Counted from the stretch's first letter, positions 9,529 to 17,923 are shown. The stretch is DNA of 32,936 nt from Gammaproteobacteria bacterium (GCA_009845835.1 VXYV01000105.1:1-32936), one strand, 5' to 3'. Notes: generated by a model from the sequence alone, not told the origin. Translations and numbers: made by a program.

Positions 9529-9727
9529 CAAGAAAGACCAAGCGAAGTTAAATATCACCAAAGACCAACAAGCCGAGTTAGATAAGGCGGTAAAGGGAAT
9601 GCTTAATCTAGGGGCGTTGCCGAAGGGCTATAAACGACCGAAAACAGCACCCAAGATAGATAAGAATAGAAGGTTTAAGCTAGACGCCACACCTGGCAAA
9701 GAGAAGATCGTTGAATGCGAAAGTTAG
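9521..9727 (+). CDS. Small basic hypothetical protein
   Basis: 68 aa from the ATG at 9521, which lies within the end of the preceding ORF (ATGAATAA, 8-nt overlap), so translation is likely coupled. The product is very rich in lysine and has no hydrophobic segment. It has a helical N-half (LNITKDQQAELDKAVKGML) and a basic, proline-containing middle (LPKGYKRPKTAPKIDKN). I do not recognise it. It could be a small DNA- or RNA-binding partner of the upstream methyltransferase-like fragment, but that is only inferred from position and charge. It ends tail to tail with the next gene, sharing 4 nt. Confidence 0.5.
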   Translation: MNNKKDQAKLNITKDQQAELDKAVKGMLNLGALPKGYKRPKTAPKIDKNRRFKLDATPGKEKIVECES

Positions 9728-10041
9728 TTATTCTCTCTTTTCCAATCTTCAAATTTCTCCATTTCTACTTCTAATCGTGCTTTGTATTGACGTATTTGAT
9801 CTTCAAATTTACCATGATTCACCATCCCCACAAAATAAGTCACAAAGCCTAAGAAGATAAAGAAGAACCCTAACAGAACGTTAAATTCTCCAGAACTAAA
9901 GGCATATCCCAAATCTTTGTGCGACAACAACCAGATAATCAACAGAATGACTGGTCCAAGAAATTGGACCCACAACCAAAAACTCGCCCGAGTTTTATAC
10001 TTTGAAATCATCTTCTGTAAATAACTAATTTCATCATGCAT
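9724..10041 (-). CDS. Small two-helix membrane protein, unknown
   Basis: 105 aa with two predicted transmembrane helices (about 20-40, FWLWVQFLGPVILLIIWLL; about 54-74, VLLGFFFIFLGFVTYFVGM). Charged, probably coiled-coil ends flank them: an N-terminal DEISYLQKMISKYKTR and a C-terminal KFEDQIRQYKARLEVEMEKFEDW. This suggests a small inner-membrane protein with both ends in the cytoplasm. The ATG at 10041 is preceded by GGAG at about 7 nt. It is a single gene, convergent with the small basic ORF. No family is recognised; the well-formed topology and ribosome binding site support a real gene. Confidence 0.65.
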   Translation of the reverse strand: MHDEISYLQKMISKYKTRASFWLWVQFLGPVILLIIWLLSHKDLGYAFSSGEFNVLLGFFFIFLGFVTYFVGMVNHGKFEDQIRQYKARLEVEMEKFEDWKRENN

Positions 10042-10218
10042 CCCTATACTCCAAATTTAAAAACAAATTAGAGTACAATAATTGAGTTAATCTATTCTGT
10101 CAAGCGCTTGAAGATTTTTACTAACAAAAGTATGTTTACAATCCTCTATTGCCGTAATAGGCGGTAAAACCTTTTAACCTACTCCTAAGGAAGCAATACT
10201 GCCTAAACTAAAACGATA

Positions 10219-10419
10219 ATGACATACACTTGTGACGATGAAACATTCGATTCTATAGATGCGATCAAACATCATTTAATGACGAAGTATGGTCATCCAA
10301 AGGAACGTCTACGTCATCTCCCTAAGATGGCTGATGATCAAGCACCCGAACAATCTTGGTTGGTTGGAATAGTACGGCATATAGAAGTTCCTTATGAGGA
10401 CGGAAGCTCAAAAAAATAA
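10219..10419 (+). CDS. Small hypothetical protein
   Basis: 66 aa from an ATG at 10219 with only a weak, distant AAGGA upstream. The composition is soluble and acidic/His-containing, starting TYTCDDETFDSIDAIKHHLM. No motif is recognised. It has codon use similar to its neighbours, but the patch around it is full of decayed coding pieces. It may be a real small gene or a remnant. Confidence 0.35.
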   Translation: MTYTCDDETFDSIDAIKHHLMTKYGHPKERLRHLPKMADDQAPEQSWLVGIVRHIEVPYEDGSSKK

Positions 10420-10850
10420 GGGGACAAAGTGCTCATTATGGATACATCGTAGTGAAAAACTAGACCGCTCCGCAAGGGTTTTGTCAAGTTATCTACGTAA
10501 TTCCCATATTTTTTGGGATAGCTCGCATGCGATTTACTCGCTTTCGTCTTCCTCATCTACTAATTCGCAGTCAATCTCTTTCTCTGGATCATAAGAGGCG
10601 CTTACAGCTTTAGTAGGATCGGGAAGGTTCTCCGGGTTTTTAACCATCCCATTAAGTTTTCCAGATCTTCAATAGCCTTGCTAGATCTTCTGTCTCTTCT
10701 TTACTGAGTTCTTCTCCGTTTGCCACTTTTTTCTCCAGTTCTTGTTTTCTTTAGCGCGAATATCAAGAAAGGCGCGACTTAGGAAGAAGAAAGGATTAAG
10801 TCAATCAAAGAAGCCAAACGGCATTTTTTCGATCTTAACGATGACAACGC
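10420..10850. other. Gene-poor decayed stretch
   Basis: No intact gene is visible here. On the minus strand there is a frameshifted remnant (10534-10741, listed separately). On the plus strand, about 10783-10854, there is a short coding-like tail (EEERIKSIKEAKRHFFDL) that follows an in-frame TAG and ends at TAA. Both look like leftovers of genes, marking this as an eroding accessory patch. Confidence 0.5.
10534..10741 (-). pseudogene. Frameshifted remnant of an acidic protein
   Basis: Read on the minus strand, three adjacent frames give protein-like pieces: KVANGEELSKEETEDLARLL, then AIEDLENLMG, then from an ATG at 10647 MVKNPENLPDPTKA to an acidic end CELVDEEDESE and a stop at 10534. Two frame changes are needed to join them, and there is no start at the upstream end. 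The last piece (37 codons) could still be translated by itself. No family is recognised. Confidence 0.4.
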
Positions 10851-11288
10851 TTAATCAAAAGGACTTACCGCTGCAACCAGGCATCTAGAATACACGTCGT
10901 TACAAATTGCTACCCCACGACCCGTTATGATATCTTTCGTCAAATTAGCACCAGTTTTCCAAACCCACGCCGCACCTTTACATGCCCCACGGGCTATTTG
11001 ACAAGCCACCCAGCCAGAACCAGGTATGGGATTCCGACTTCTAACTTTTTTCGCTACCTTGATACAGTTCTTGTAGAAAGCATCACACTTTTTCAACCAT
11101 TCTTTGTATATCTCGTCAATGATTATCTTTAACCCTAATTCAAGGTTAGCAACGCGCTCCAAACACTCAGACCTGAGATCCTCGCATTCAGCTATATTGT
11201 CAGATATACTGTCATCAGCCACTGCGCTATTGCTGGTAAAGAAAATAAACAAAAGTGTTGATGCTAAGAAAATAGTCCGCCAATTCAT
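10851..11288 (-). CDS. Exported protein with four C-x6-C pairs
   Basis: 145 aa. A Sec signal peptide (FLASTLLFIFFTSNSAVA, cleavage near Ala-Asp 24/25) precedes a mature part with exactly eight cysteines in four evenly built pairs: 35/42, 68/75, 96/103 and 129/136, each seven residues apart. In a helix, residues i and i+7 lie on the same face, so helices could be cross-linked by disulfides, as in CHCH-type twin-cysteine folds. This is a structural guess, not a homology claim. A GVAICNDVYSRC end and a central Gly/Ala/Trp stretch (GACKGAAWVWKTGANL) may touch membranes. The start ATG overlaps the stop of the upstream exported protein (ATGA), so the two form an operon. Function unknown. Confidence 0.7.
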   Translation of the reverse strand: MNWRTIFLASTLLFIFFTSNSAVADDSISDNIAECEDLRSECLERVANLELGLKIIIDEIYKEWLKKCDAFYKNCIKVAKKVRSRNPIPGSGWVACQIARGACKGAAWVWKTGANLTKDIITGRGVAICNDVYSRCLVAAVSPFD

Positions 11289-12193
11289 CGTGAATCCTTC
11301 CCTAGATTTGAAGCAATCTGATCAAGTAGTTCAAAATCGACTTTAGCGTAACAGTTATCCGAGAAGATCCCCCGGCTAAGATTGCTTAAACCCACGATGT
11401 AAGGAGTGAAAACGTTCGAAATAGTGGTAAATATTTCAATAGAAAAATCTTGATCCGTACGTTGCATTTTTTCAATAGATTTTGCTGCTCGATCCATTTT
11501 GTTCGCTAAAGTACCGAACATCTTTGTCACTTTTTTATTCGCCTTTGTCCTGTTTGAGTCAACACAGGTCAGAAAAGCGTCAATGGAACTGATATCACTT
11601 TCTGGATCCCAGTCTAAGAATCGTTCTTTCATTTCCAAAAATTCAGTTGACTCTTGTTCAAACATAGATAAATCTCCCTGAATGCTCTGAACATTGGTAA
11701 CTAATGATCTTGTGTATATCCACATATCTACAGAGAGTCGTTCTTCCGGTACAGCATCAATCAACCTTTGTGTTGTCGCCTGCAATCGGGTTATCTGTTT
11801 ATCGTTGGATTTGTGATGCCTCGCGATTGCGATTGTGAGTTCCGAGAACAACGTTGATTTTTTCTTAGTTTCCCAAGTGCTAGAAATTCCAGACAATTCT
11901 GGAATAACTATTTCTAAATTTTTTAATTGCTGTTCAAACGCTAATTCTGGATTTTTACTTAGTTCGTGAAATTTGCGCTTTGCATCTTCAATTAACTCAG
12001 CAGTCTCTTCATCACTGAGAGCGAATCCTAGTAACTTGGCGAGCGCTGTAATTTCGACTATTGCAGCTTCTAATGTAGCTTCAGCTTCTTCTACGAGCCC
12101 ATCGCAACATTCATCTTCTTCTTCAGCGATACCAACAGGTACAAGCAAAAAAGCGAAGCAAACGAGCATGAGTTTGTACGCAAGATTTTTCAT
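11285..12193 (-). CDS. Exported helical (coiled-coil) protein, unknown
   Basis: 302 aa from the ATG at 12193, which has GAGGA about 12 nt upstream; a TTG at 12211 lies before that site and is rejected. A signal peptide (LAYKLMLVCFAFLLVPVGIA) is followed by an acidic start with adjacent cysteines (EEEDECCDGLVEEAEATLEA). A long, charged, mostly helical region runs to the end, with two further cysteines at LTCVDSN and DNCYAK. It is the first gene of a two-gene operon; its stop overlaps the next start by 4 nt, so the two products are probably made together in the periplasm. The promoter must lie in the gap up to 12279, directly beside an inserted IS. No family is recognised. Confidence 0.7.
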   Translation of the reverse strand: MKNLAYKLMLVCFAFLLVPVGIAEEEDECCDGLVEEAEATLEAAIVEITALAKLLGFALSDEETAELIEDAKRKFHELSKNPELAFEQQLKNLEIVIPELSGISSTWETKKKSTLFSELTIAIARHHKSNDKQITRLQATTQRLIDAVPEERLSVDMWIYTRSLVTNVQSIQGDLSMFEQESTEFLEMKERFLDWDPESDISSIDAFLTCVDSNRTKANKKVTKMFGTLANKMDRAAKSIEKMQRTDQDFSIEIFTTISNVFTPYIVGLSNLSRGIFSDNCYAKVDFELLDQIASNLGKDSR

Positions 12194-12279
12194 AAGAGTT
12201 TTTTTCCTCAAATAAATATAGTGTCGAGCTAAGTTGCTCTTTCTGCCCTTGTATTATATCTGAATACAAACGGGAATTG

Positions 12280-12288
12280 ATCAGGAGT
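12280..12288 (+). repeat. Target-site duplication, left copy (ATCAGGAGT)
   Basis: Nine bases immediately outside the left terminal repeat of the IS, matched exactly by 14014-14022 outside the right end. A 9-bp duplication is typical of IS4-type transposition. Confidence 0.9.
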
Positions 12289-12308
12289 CAGTGATTATTC
12301 AGGTCTAG
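12289..12308 (+). repeat. Left terminal inverted repeat of the IS
   Basis: Reads CAGTGATTATTCAGGTCTAG. Compared with the inverted right end it matches at 18 of 20 positions. Confidence 0.9.
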
Positions 12309-12446
12309 AGAGGTATCGTAGTTTCCGATAGTTAAAGTTCATGTTAGAATAGAGTTTTCGCAAACTTAGCGGCGTTTTTCACCTTACCAACGGAGATTGT
12401 ACTGTGATTAGTGCGACGGGTCCGAGAATATGCCAAGGAGGGCACG

Positions 12447-13787
12447 ATGAGGCCACGCCAAGCAGCGGTTATGACCACACTATGGCAGGAGCTACAGGCG
12501 GAATTTGACCAGTTAGACGAGCAATTCACGCGCCCATCGCAGGCACGCTACACGACTTCCGATTGTCTGCGCCGCCTGTTTTCGATGTTTCACTTACGGC
12601 GGCCGAATTTGTATCGCTACGAGTTAGACATTCGCACCGATCCGGGATTACGGGGAACGATCCAACGATTATTTGGTTGGCGACAGATCCCGAGTGACAC
12701 GACGATTCGGCGGGTGTTAGATCGGATGCCACCGGAAGCCCTTGTGCCTTGTTTTGAGGCCGTCTTGGGTTGGGTACAACGACAGAAGTTATTCGAAGAT
12801 TTTCGGAGTCCGTTGGATGGTGGCCTGTTATTGGCGATTGATGGTACCCACGGGTTGTCATCGCCGACGATCCACTGTTCATCGTGTTTAGTCAAGCAAC
12901 ATCGCCCCTTAGATCCGGATGATGCCGATGAGTTGCCGCGCCGGACTTATTACCCTCAGCCGTTAGGGGCGGCTTTGGTATCACCGCGGCGAGCGTTAGT
13001 GTTGCCGTTGTTTCCGGAGGCGATGGCGGGAGCTGCGGCCGATGGGGTTCAAGATAATGAGTTGAAAGCGGCCCATCGTTGGCTACCAAAATTTCGGCGG
13101 CGACATCCACATTTGCAGTTGCTTGCCTTAGGGGATGCGTTGTACTTTAATCAACCCTTTCTGCAGCAATTATCGGCACATAACCTGCAGTACATGATTC
13201 GTGCAAAAGCCGGTAATCGACAGCAAGAGACGGTTTATCAAGCAGCATCGGGCGAGGACTGGCAGCGAGGTGTCCAACAGCCGGACCGGTGGTATCGGTG
13301 GTTAGCTCAGCAGTCATTAAATGCGACCCACCCTGAGTTCAAGGTCAATGTGTTGCAGGAATGCGATGCCCAAGGCAAGATCACTGAATGGGTCACGAAT
13401 CGGGAGTTAACGGTGGCACAACTGGAGCCCGCGGCTGGCGAGGCACGGCTTCGTTGGCCTATTGAGAATGGCTGTTTTCGTACGTTAAAAAATCTTCAGG
13501 GTCCGCATTTTGAACACAATCATGGCCATGGCAAGCTGCATTTAGCGAACCTAATTTCATGCCTCGCGATGTTGCAACAGTTGGTAGAACAAGTGTCTGA
13601 ACGACTCTGTCAACGGTATCAGGCCGCATTGGTAGGTTCTGACACAAAAGTCAAGCAGCGGCGGCCTAAAGTCCATGTTTGGGAGGTACAAATGCGGGTG
13701 TTAGCGGGTTACCAAATATCGACTTGGGAGGAGGTTTACGATCTCTTAGCGAGACCGCGGCCGGCGGTCCCGATTCCAGAAACTTGA
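12447..13787 (+). CDS. DDE transposase of the IS
   Basis: 446 aa from the ATG at 12447, which sits 5 nt after AAGGAGG. The reading frame is open back to a GTG at 12411, but the ribosome binding site decides for the ATG. The RNase H-fold catalytic acids are visible as LLLAIDGTHG (first Asp), LLALGDALYFN (second Asp) and RLRWPIENGCFRTLKN (Glu in an IS4-like R-x3-E-x7-K context). A HCSSC motif follows the first Asp, and FEHNHGHGKLHLANL follows the Glu region, a pattern seen in a group of IS4-superfamily transposases. The frame is intact with no stops, so the element may be active. GC content is clearly above that of the host genes. Confidence 0.93.
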   Translation: MRPRQAAVMTTLWQELQAEFDQLDEQFTRPSQARYTTSDCLRRLFSMFHLRRPNLYRYELDIRTDPGLRGTIQRLFGWRQIPSDTTIRRVLDRMPPEALVPCFEAVLGWVQRQKLFEDFRSPLDGGLLLAIDGTHGLSSPTIHCSSCLVKQHRPLDPDDADELPRRTYYPQPLGAALVSPRRALVLPLFPEAMAGAAADGVQDNELKAAHRWLPKFRRRHPHLQLLALGDALYFNQPFLQQLSAHNLQYMIRAKAGNRQQETVYQAASGEDWQRGVQQPDRWYRWLAQQSLNATHPEFKVNVLQECDAQGKITEWVTNRELTVAQLEPAAGEARLRWPIENGCFRTLKNLQGPHFEHNHGHGKLHLANLISCLAMLQQLVEQVSERLCQRYQAALVGSDTKVKQRRPKVHVWEVQMRVLAGYQISTWEEVYDLLARPRPAVPIPET

Positions 13788-13853
13788 TTGAGTAGTTCCC
13801 ACTTTGTTGACCCAAGTTAAACTCGCGAGGTGACGAGACGTTACCCTATTGCC

Positions 13854-13875
13854 TGGAACCGCAAAACAGGTTCCA
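13854..13875 (+). terminator. Hairpin after the transposase gene
   Basis: A perfect 7-bp stem TGGAACC ... GGTTCCA with an 8-base loop, about 65 nt after the transposase stop. There is no clear T run after it, so it may be a weak or factor-dependent terminator, or a structure that shields the transposase. Confidence 0.35.
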
Positions 13876-13993
13876 AATTCCAACTTCATGCTGAAAAGAG
13901 ACGAAAAACGGTCGAATCTAGGGCATGGAATTCCAAAAAACTGCACAATATCTACTTGGTTTCGAGCACAAATCTGCCGAATTAAACTAATTC

Positions 13994-14013
13994 CGAGACA
14001 TGAATAATCACTG
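13994..14013 (-). repeat. Right terminal inverted repeat of the IS
   Basis: Read on the minus strand it is CAGTGATTATTCATGTCTCG, pairing with the left end at 18 of 20 positions. Confidence 0.9.
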
Positions 14014-14022
14014 ATCAGGAGT
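14014..14022 (+). repeat. Target-site duplication, right copy (ATCAGGAGT)
   Basis: Exact repeat of 12280-12288, directly abutting the right end of the IS. Confidence 0.9.
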
Positions 14023-14114
14023 AGAACTCTTGATGGGCTGGCGTATTCCTCGTAGGAGTAATTTGTTACACCACTTATGTAGTATTCTTCATGCGAATTT
14101 AATGAGAAGTCGTA

Positions 14115-14285
14115 TTGGAAAATATTGAAGAAATCTACGCAGCACCAAAACCTGATCTTACTGCTGAAGAAGATAATCCACAGTGTCACGAACTCAATAA
14201 ACTTGCGATGTGGTTTTTAGGATTGCGTGCCGCGACTCTTCCGTGCATATTCCTTGTTCTAACAAAATTTTGGTTTTCGTCATAG
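14115..14285 (+). pseudogene. Short remnant resembling the start of a small membrane protein
   Basis: In the 437-bp gap between the IS and the lipoprotein gene there is one open stretch of 56 codons from a TTG. It begins ENIEEIYAAPKPDLTAEED, a soluble lead like the 'YxAPxxDL' N-termini common in proteobacterial RDD/DUF-type membrane proteins, then becomes hydrophobic (GLRAATLPCIFLVLTKFWF) and stops. It probably is the truncated 5' end of a lost membrane-protein gene. The rest of the gap shows nothing I can name. Confidence 0.3.
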
Positions 14286-14459
14286 CAGATATCCGATGTC
14301 TAACCGAATAAAGTTTGGTGGTATGCGGAACCTCTGATCAAGTTAGTTCGTTCAATCAAAGAATAAGCAACGTTCTTTACGATTTCTAAGTAAGAGTTAA
14401 TCATAATTGCGTGATTCTTGTTATACTAGAAACGACCAGATTTACACCGATGAGTTATT

Positions 14460-15296
14460 GTGAACAAACGTTTCCTGTCTTTGTTGGTTTTTCTCGTATT
14501 TTTTCTCACAGCTTGCCAACCTAATGTCAAAAACGACATTAAAGACACTCAACCCCACCAGTCGAGCGAGGATACTTCAACCGACGAACCAGAGTGGGAA
14601 TTTTCTTGGGATACACTTGAAGCACGTACGTTTGCACTGAGGAACCGAACCTTGCAACGACAAGACCCGCAAGACCTGTATCAACTCAAATACCAATTAC
14701 TCTCTCCCCCCAACAAGAACGGTGTTGTACCTGAAAGCGTCCGTACTTATTGGTACGCGTATGTTTCGTTCAATCTAATCTTGGTTGAAGAAAGTTTCGG
14801 TGAATCTGATCAAGTAAAACGGTTACTCATCGAAACTATACAAACACTCGATAGTATCGAAAATAAATCTGTCGAGGTGCGGGCACTTTTGGCAATCTTG
14901 TATAGGTTAAGAGTCAAACATGAACCTGACAATACTTTTGAACTAGTTCTCAGTATGCAAAACCACCTTGATGCAGCAATCGAGTTAGATCCTGAAAATT
15001 TACGAACAAAGGTTGCACAAACAATGCTCGCAGTACGTCCGATCCCAGGTTTTGGTATAGATGAAGACGTCGAAGCGACGATCCATCAAGCACTTGAAGT
15101 TTCACCTACCAACGCATCGCTTACCCATTCACCCACTTGGGGAAGATCAATGGTTTTTCAACTGTGGTTGGAATGGTTGGCGTTGCGCGATGAAAATTCT
15201 GAATTTATGAAGGTGTTAAATCGCGCAACGCTTGAGTTTCCAGAAGATGTCTACCTACAACAAGCAACTGATGAGTTACTTGACCTACTAGAGTAA
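14460..15296 (+). CDS. TPR-like lipoprotein
   Basis: 278 aa with a lipoprotein signal peptide: a hydrophobic stretch ending in LTAC with the lipidated Cys19. A polar linker rich in Asp, Ser and Thr follows, then a helical domain with tetratricopeptide-like elements, for example LDAAIELDPENLRTK and HQALEVSPTNASL, and a final RATLEFPEDVYLQQATDELL. The layout resembles the TatT/TPR lipoproteins of TRAP-type systems, but no TRAP genes are nearby, so only 'TPR-like' is claimed. The residue after Cys is Gln, with no inner-membrane retention Asp, so outer-membrane anchoring is likely. The start is GTG; a nearby ATG is out of frame. It converges on priA. Confidence 0.8.
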   Translation: MNKRFLSLLVFLVFFLTACQPNVKNDIKDTQPHQSSEDTSTDEPEWEFSWDTLEARTFALRNRTLQRQDPQDLYQLKYQLLSPPNKNGVVPESVRTYWYAYVSFNLILVEESFGESDQVKRLLIETIQTLDSIENKSVEVRALLAILYRLRVKHEPDNTFELVLSMQNHLDAAIELDPENLRTKVAQTMLAVRPIPGFGIDEDVEATIHQALEVSPTNASLTHSPTWGRSMVFQLWLEWLALRDENSEFMKVLNRATLEFPEDVYLQQATDELLDLLE

Positions 15297-15350
15297 GACA
15301 ACGAATACTCTAATTCAACAGCGTTTTGATACTACAAAACAATCGAGCGA

Positions 15351-17501
15351 TCAAGCCATGTCCAGCGGGTCAACATCGATCGATAATCGATAATTCCTGC
15401 GAGTTTTCGTATCCACACTTAATGTGTCTAATGCATCATGTAGTTGTTTGCGGTGTTCCGCAAGTATGGCTAATTGAAACCGCCAACGATTAGAGACTCG
15501 AGACACTGGCGAAGGAGCTGGACCGAGAACTGTAACTGGTCTACTAACCAATGACTCTGCAATCGACCTTAAGAACAGTTCAGCTTCTTCAGCATTGACA
15601 TTTTCTGACCTTAGTAATGCCAAATATCGGTACGGCGGGAAACCAGCATCTTTACGCAGCATTAATTCAGTATCCATAAATCCCGGGTAGCCCTTTTCCG
15701 ATAACGAAGTCAAATGTGGGTGGTCTGGATCATAAGTTTGAATCCAAACTTCACCGCGTTTTTCCGCACGACCAGCCCTACCCGCGACTTGTACAATCAG
15801 CTGTGCAGTACGTTCCGGCGCCCGAAAATCGGAACTGAGAAAACCAGAATCAGCACCTAATACCACCACGAGAGTGACATGTGGTAAATGATGTCCTTTC
15901 GCAAGCATTTGGGTACCAATCAAAATACTGCGCGACGGATTCTGCAGGTCAACAAATAACCGCGCTAATTTTGGCTGAGTGTTAATCACATCACGATCGA
16001 CCCGATGTACCGGCACATTCTCGAAGTGTTCCTTTAATACTTCCTCTGTTTTCTGTGTTGCTGTTCCGATGTGGACTAAATTGGTGCTTGAACAGTCTGG
16101 ACACTCATCGGGTATCGCATAACGTTTCTCGCAATAGTGACAACGCAGAATCCTCTCCGGCACTTCGTGAAACGTCAACATAACATCGCAGGCGTCACAA
16201 CGCTTACGCCAGCCACACGAATGACAAATTAGCGACGTTGCGTACCCGCGCCTATTGAGTAGAACCAGTACTTGATTGTTCGCTTCGAGATGTTGTGAAA
16301 TCAAGTTAAGTAACTTCGGTGCAATACCACCTTGTAAGATCTCACCTTTGATATCCAAAATATTGAAGTCGGGCATTTGGGCGGTACCTGGTCGATGGGT
16401 AAGTTTCGATAACTGAAAACGACCTTCGCGACAATTAGCTACTGTTTCAAGGGAAAGCGTCGCGCTGCCCAGAACACAAGGTATTTCAAGTAACTTTGCC
16501 CGCATAATCGCCACATCGCGCGCAGAATACCGCAAAGATTCAATCTGTTTGTAAGATGAATCATGTTCCTCGTCGACAACAATGAGCCCCAAATTACGAA
16601 ATGGGGCGAAAATCGCCGACCGCGTCCCAATTACCAGTCTAGCTTCACCAGTTACTACCCGCGACCATACATCAAATCGTTGAACGTTGGTTCGCATCGA
16701 ATGCAATACATCGACATGACCAAAACGACTTTGAAAGACATTAGCGGTCTGTGGAGTGAGACCAATCTCCGGCACTAAAACGAGAACTTGCTGACCTTTG
16801 GCTAAAACCTTTTTGATAGCTTGGATGTAAACTTCAGTTTTACCACTACCCGTGACACCATCAAGCACGTGAACATGAAACTTACCAAGGTTGTCTTCGA
16901 TAAAACGAACAGCAGTTGTTTGTTCTTTCGAAAGTTCGTATTCGGCTGGCTTGTAGATGTACTCCCGTTGCAATTTTTTACTTTCAAGCAAGCCTTTCTT
17001 TTCTAACGCCTTAAGAACTGATTTCTCGATATTGGCTTGACGTAATTGGGTGTCGGATACCCTTCCATGTTGCTTAACGAAGTACCAACACTCCTGTTGT
17101 CGATGTGCCCGTTTGAAATCACGAGTACTTTCGGGATCAACGCAAGACCAAAGCAATTCATTCTGCGCCATCACAGGACGACCGCGCATCGCTTCAGTGG
17201 GTAGGATGACTTCAAGCACAGCACCTAACGGATAATGGTAATAGGAAGACAACCATTTGACCAATTCAATCATATCGGGCAGAAGAATCGGTTCATATTC
17301 AATGTACTTGCTCGGGGTTTTCAGAGTACCCGAATAAGAAGTGTGTTCGCTCTGACCTAAAACAACTCCAACGGTTCGAACATGACCAAAAGGAACCATG
17401 ACTCGCACACCGACTGGCACCTTTAGTTGGGAGTCAGCATTTACATAGTCATAAGTCGTCCCCACAGGACGAGGAATGGCGACTTGTAGTACTTGAGGCA
17501 T
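15351..17501 (-). CDS. priA: Primosomal replication protein N' (PriA helicase)
   Basis: Restarts stalled replication forks by loading the replisome, using 3'-5' helicase activity. It is 716 aa, the normal length. The N-terminal 3' DNA-end-binding domain opens with VAIPRPVGTTYDYVN. Walker A is GVTGSGKT (215-222) and the DEAH-like box is DEEH (310-313). The eight zinc-binding cysteines follow as four CxxC pairs (CHSC, CDAC, CHYC, CPDC) in the helicase core, then the motif V/VI region with QVAGRAGRAEKRGEVWIQT. The ATG at 17501 begins the conserved N-terminus. It is divergent from rpmE, a common arrangement in Pseudomonas-like genomes. Confidence 0.97.
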   Translation of the reverse strand: MPQVLQVAIPRPVGTTYDYVNADSQLKVPVGVRVMVPFGHVRTVGVVLGQSEHTSYSGTLKTPSKYIEYEPILLPDMIELVKWLSSYYHYPLGAVLEVILPTEAMRGRPVMAQNELLWSCVDPESTRDFKRAHRQQECWYFVKQHGRVSDTQLRQANIEKSVLKALEKKGLLESKKLQREYIYKPAEYELSKEQTTAVRFIEDNLGKFHVHVLDGVTGSGKTEVYIQAIKKVLAKGQQVLVLVPEIGLTPQTANVFQSRFGHVDVLHSMRTNVQRFDVWSRVVTGEARLVIGTRSAIFAPFRNLGLIVVDEEHDSSYKQIESLRYSARDVAIMRAKLLEIPCVLGSATLSLETVANCREGRFQLSKLTHRPGTAQMPDFNILDIKGEILQGGIAPKLLNLISQHLEANNQVLVLLNRRGYATSLICHSCGWRKRCDACDVMLTFHEVPERILRCHYCEKRYAIPDECPDCSSTNLVHIGTATQKTEEVLKEHFENVPVHRVDRDVINTQPKLARLFVDLQNPSRSILIGTQMLAKGHHLPHVTLVVVLGADSGFLSSDFRAPERTAQLIVQVAGRAGRAEKRGEVWIQTYDPDHPHLTSLSEKGYPGFMDTELMLRKDAGFPPYRYLALLRSENVNAEEAELFLRSIAESLVSRPVTVLGPAPSPVSRVSNRWRFQLAILAEHRKQLHDALDTLSVDTKTRRNYRLSIDVDPLDMA

Positions 17502-17550
17502 TTCGGGTCTCTATCTTTAACTCTGGGTAGTAATCTACGCATTTGAAAGT

Positions 17551-17556
17551 ATTATA
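17551..17556 (-). promoter_or_regulatory. Candidate -10 box of priA
   Basis: Minus-strand TATAAT about 50 nt upstream of the priA start, in the 209-bp gap shared with rpmE. No convincing -35 hexamer is seen at 16-18 nt, so this rests on the perfect -10 and its position. Confidence 0.35.
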
Positions 17557-17710
17557 CGTATGGACAGTTTTAAATATTATTGTTGGAAATATCGATTTGT
17601 TTTATCAACAAGATTTTTCTAATCTTTCGTATACCAATATAGATAACTCACGCATTGTTACGTTAAAATATTAAAAGTATCGATTCAAATATCTCCTTGA
17701 GGACCTCACC

Positions 17711-17923
17711 ATGAAGTCAGGTATTCACCCTGAATACAAAACAATGACAGCTAAATGTAGTTGCGGTAACGAAATCACTACCCGCTCAACTCTAGGCAAC
17801 AATCTGACACTCGAAGTATGCTCACAATGCCATCCCTTTTATACGGGTAAACAAAAGATTGTAGATTCCGCAGGCCGTGTAGAACGCTTCAAGAGCAGGT
17901 TCGGACAAACTTCGCTTGGCTAG
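17711..17923 (+). CDS. rpmE: 50S ribosomal protein L31 (zinc type)
   Basis: 70 aa, matching the family length, beginning [20 protein letters not shown]. The zinc ligands are complete: Cys16, Cys18, Cys37 and Cys40 (CSC and [13 protein letters not shown]). This is the zinc-containing form. A good ribosome binding site (GAGGAC) lies 7 nt before the ATG. It sits divergent from priA and upstream of an M48 protease gene, with which it may be co-transcribed (31-nt gap). Confidence 0.97.
   Translation: MKSGIHPEYKTMTAKCSCGNEITTRSTLGNNLTLEVCSQCHPFYTGKQKIVDSAGRVERFKSRFGQTSLG

Larger units (their letters stand above)
12289..14013 (+). mobile_element. Complete insertion sequence, 1,725 bp, IS4-like DDE type
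   Basis: The element starts and ends with inverted repeats: CAGTGATTATTCA at 12289-12301 and its complement TGAATAATCACTG at 14001-14013. Including the next bases (GGTCT versus TGTCT), 17 of the first 18 positions pair. The 9-bp sequence ATCAGGAGT flanks both ends directly. Inside is one transposase gene on the plus strand, visibly richer in GC than the flanks, and about 226 bp of non-coding sequence after it. Intact ends, exact target duplication and an unbroken transposase indicate recent insertion. Removing it restores a continuous intergenic sequence joining 12279 to 14014. The family is IS4-like or an unclassified (ISNCY) relative. Confidence 0.92.

Noticed and set aside
13746-14189. 147-codon minus-strand open frame across the right end of the IS
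   Set aside because: It runs antisense to the transposase and crosses the IS boundary and target duplication, so it was made by the insertion; no protein-like features.
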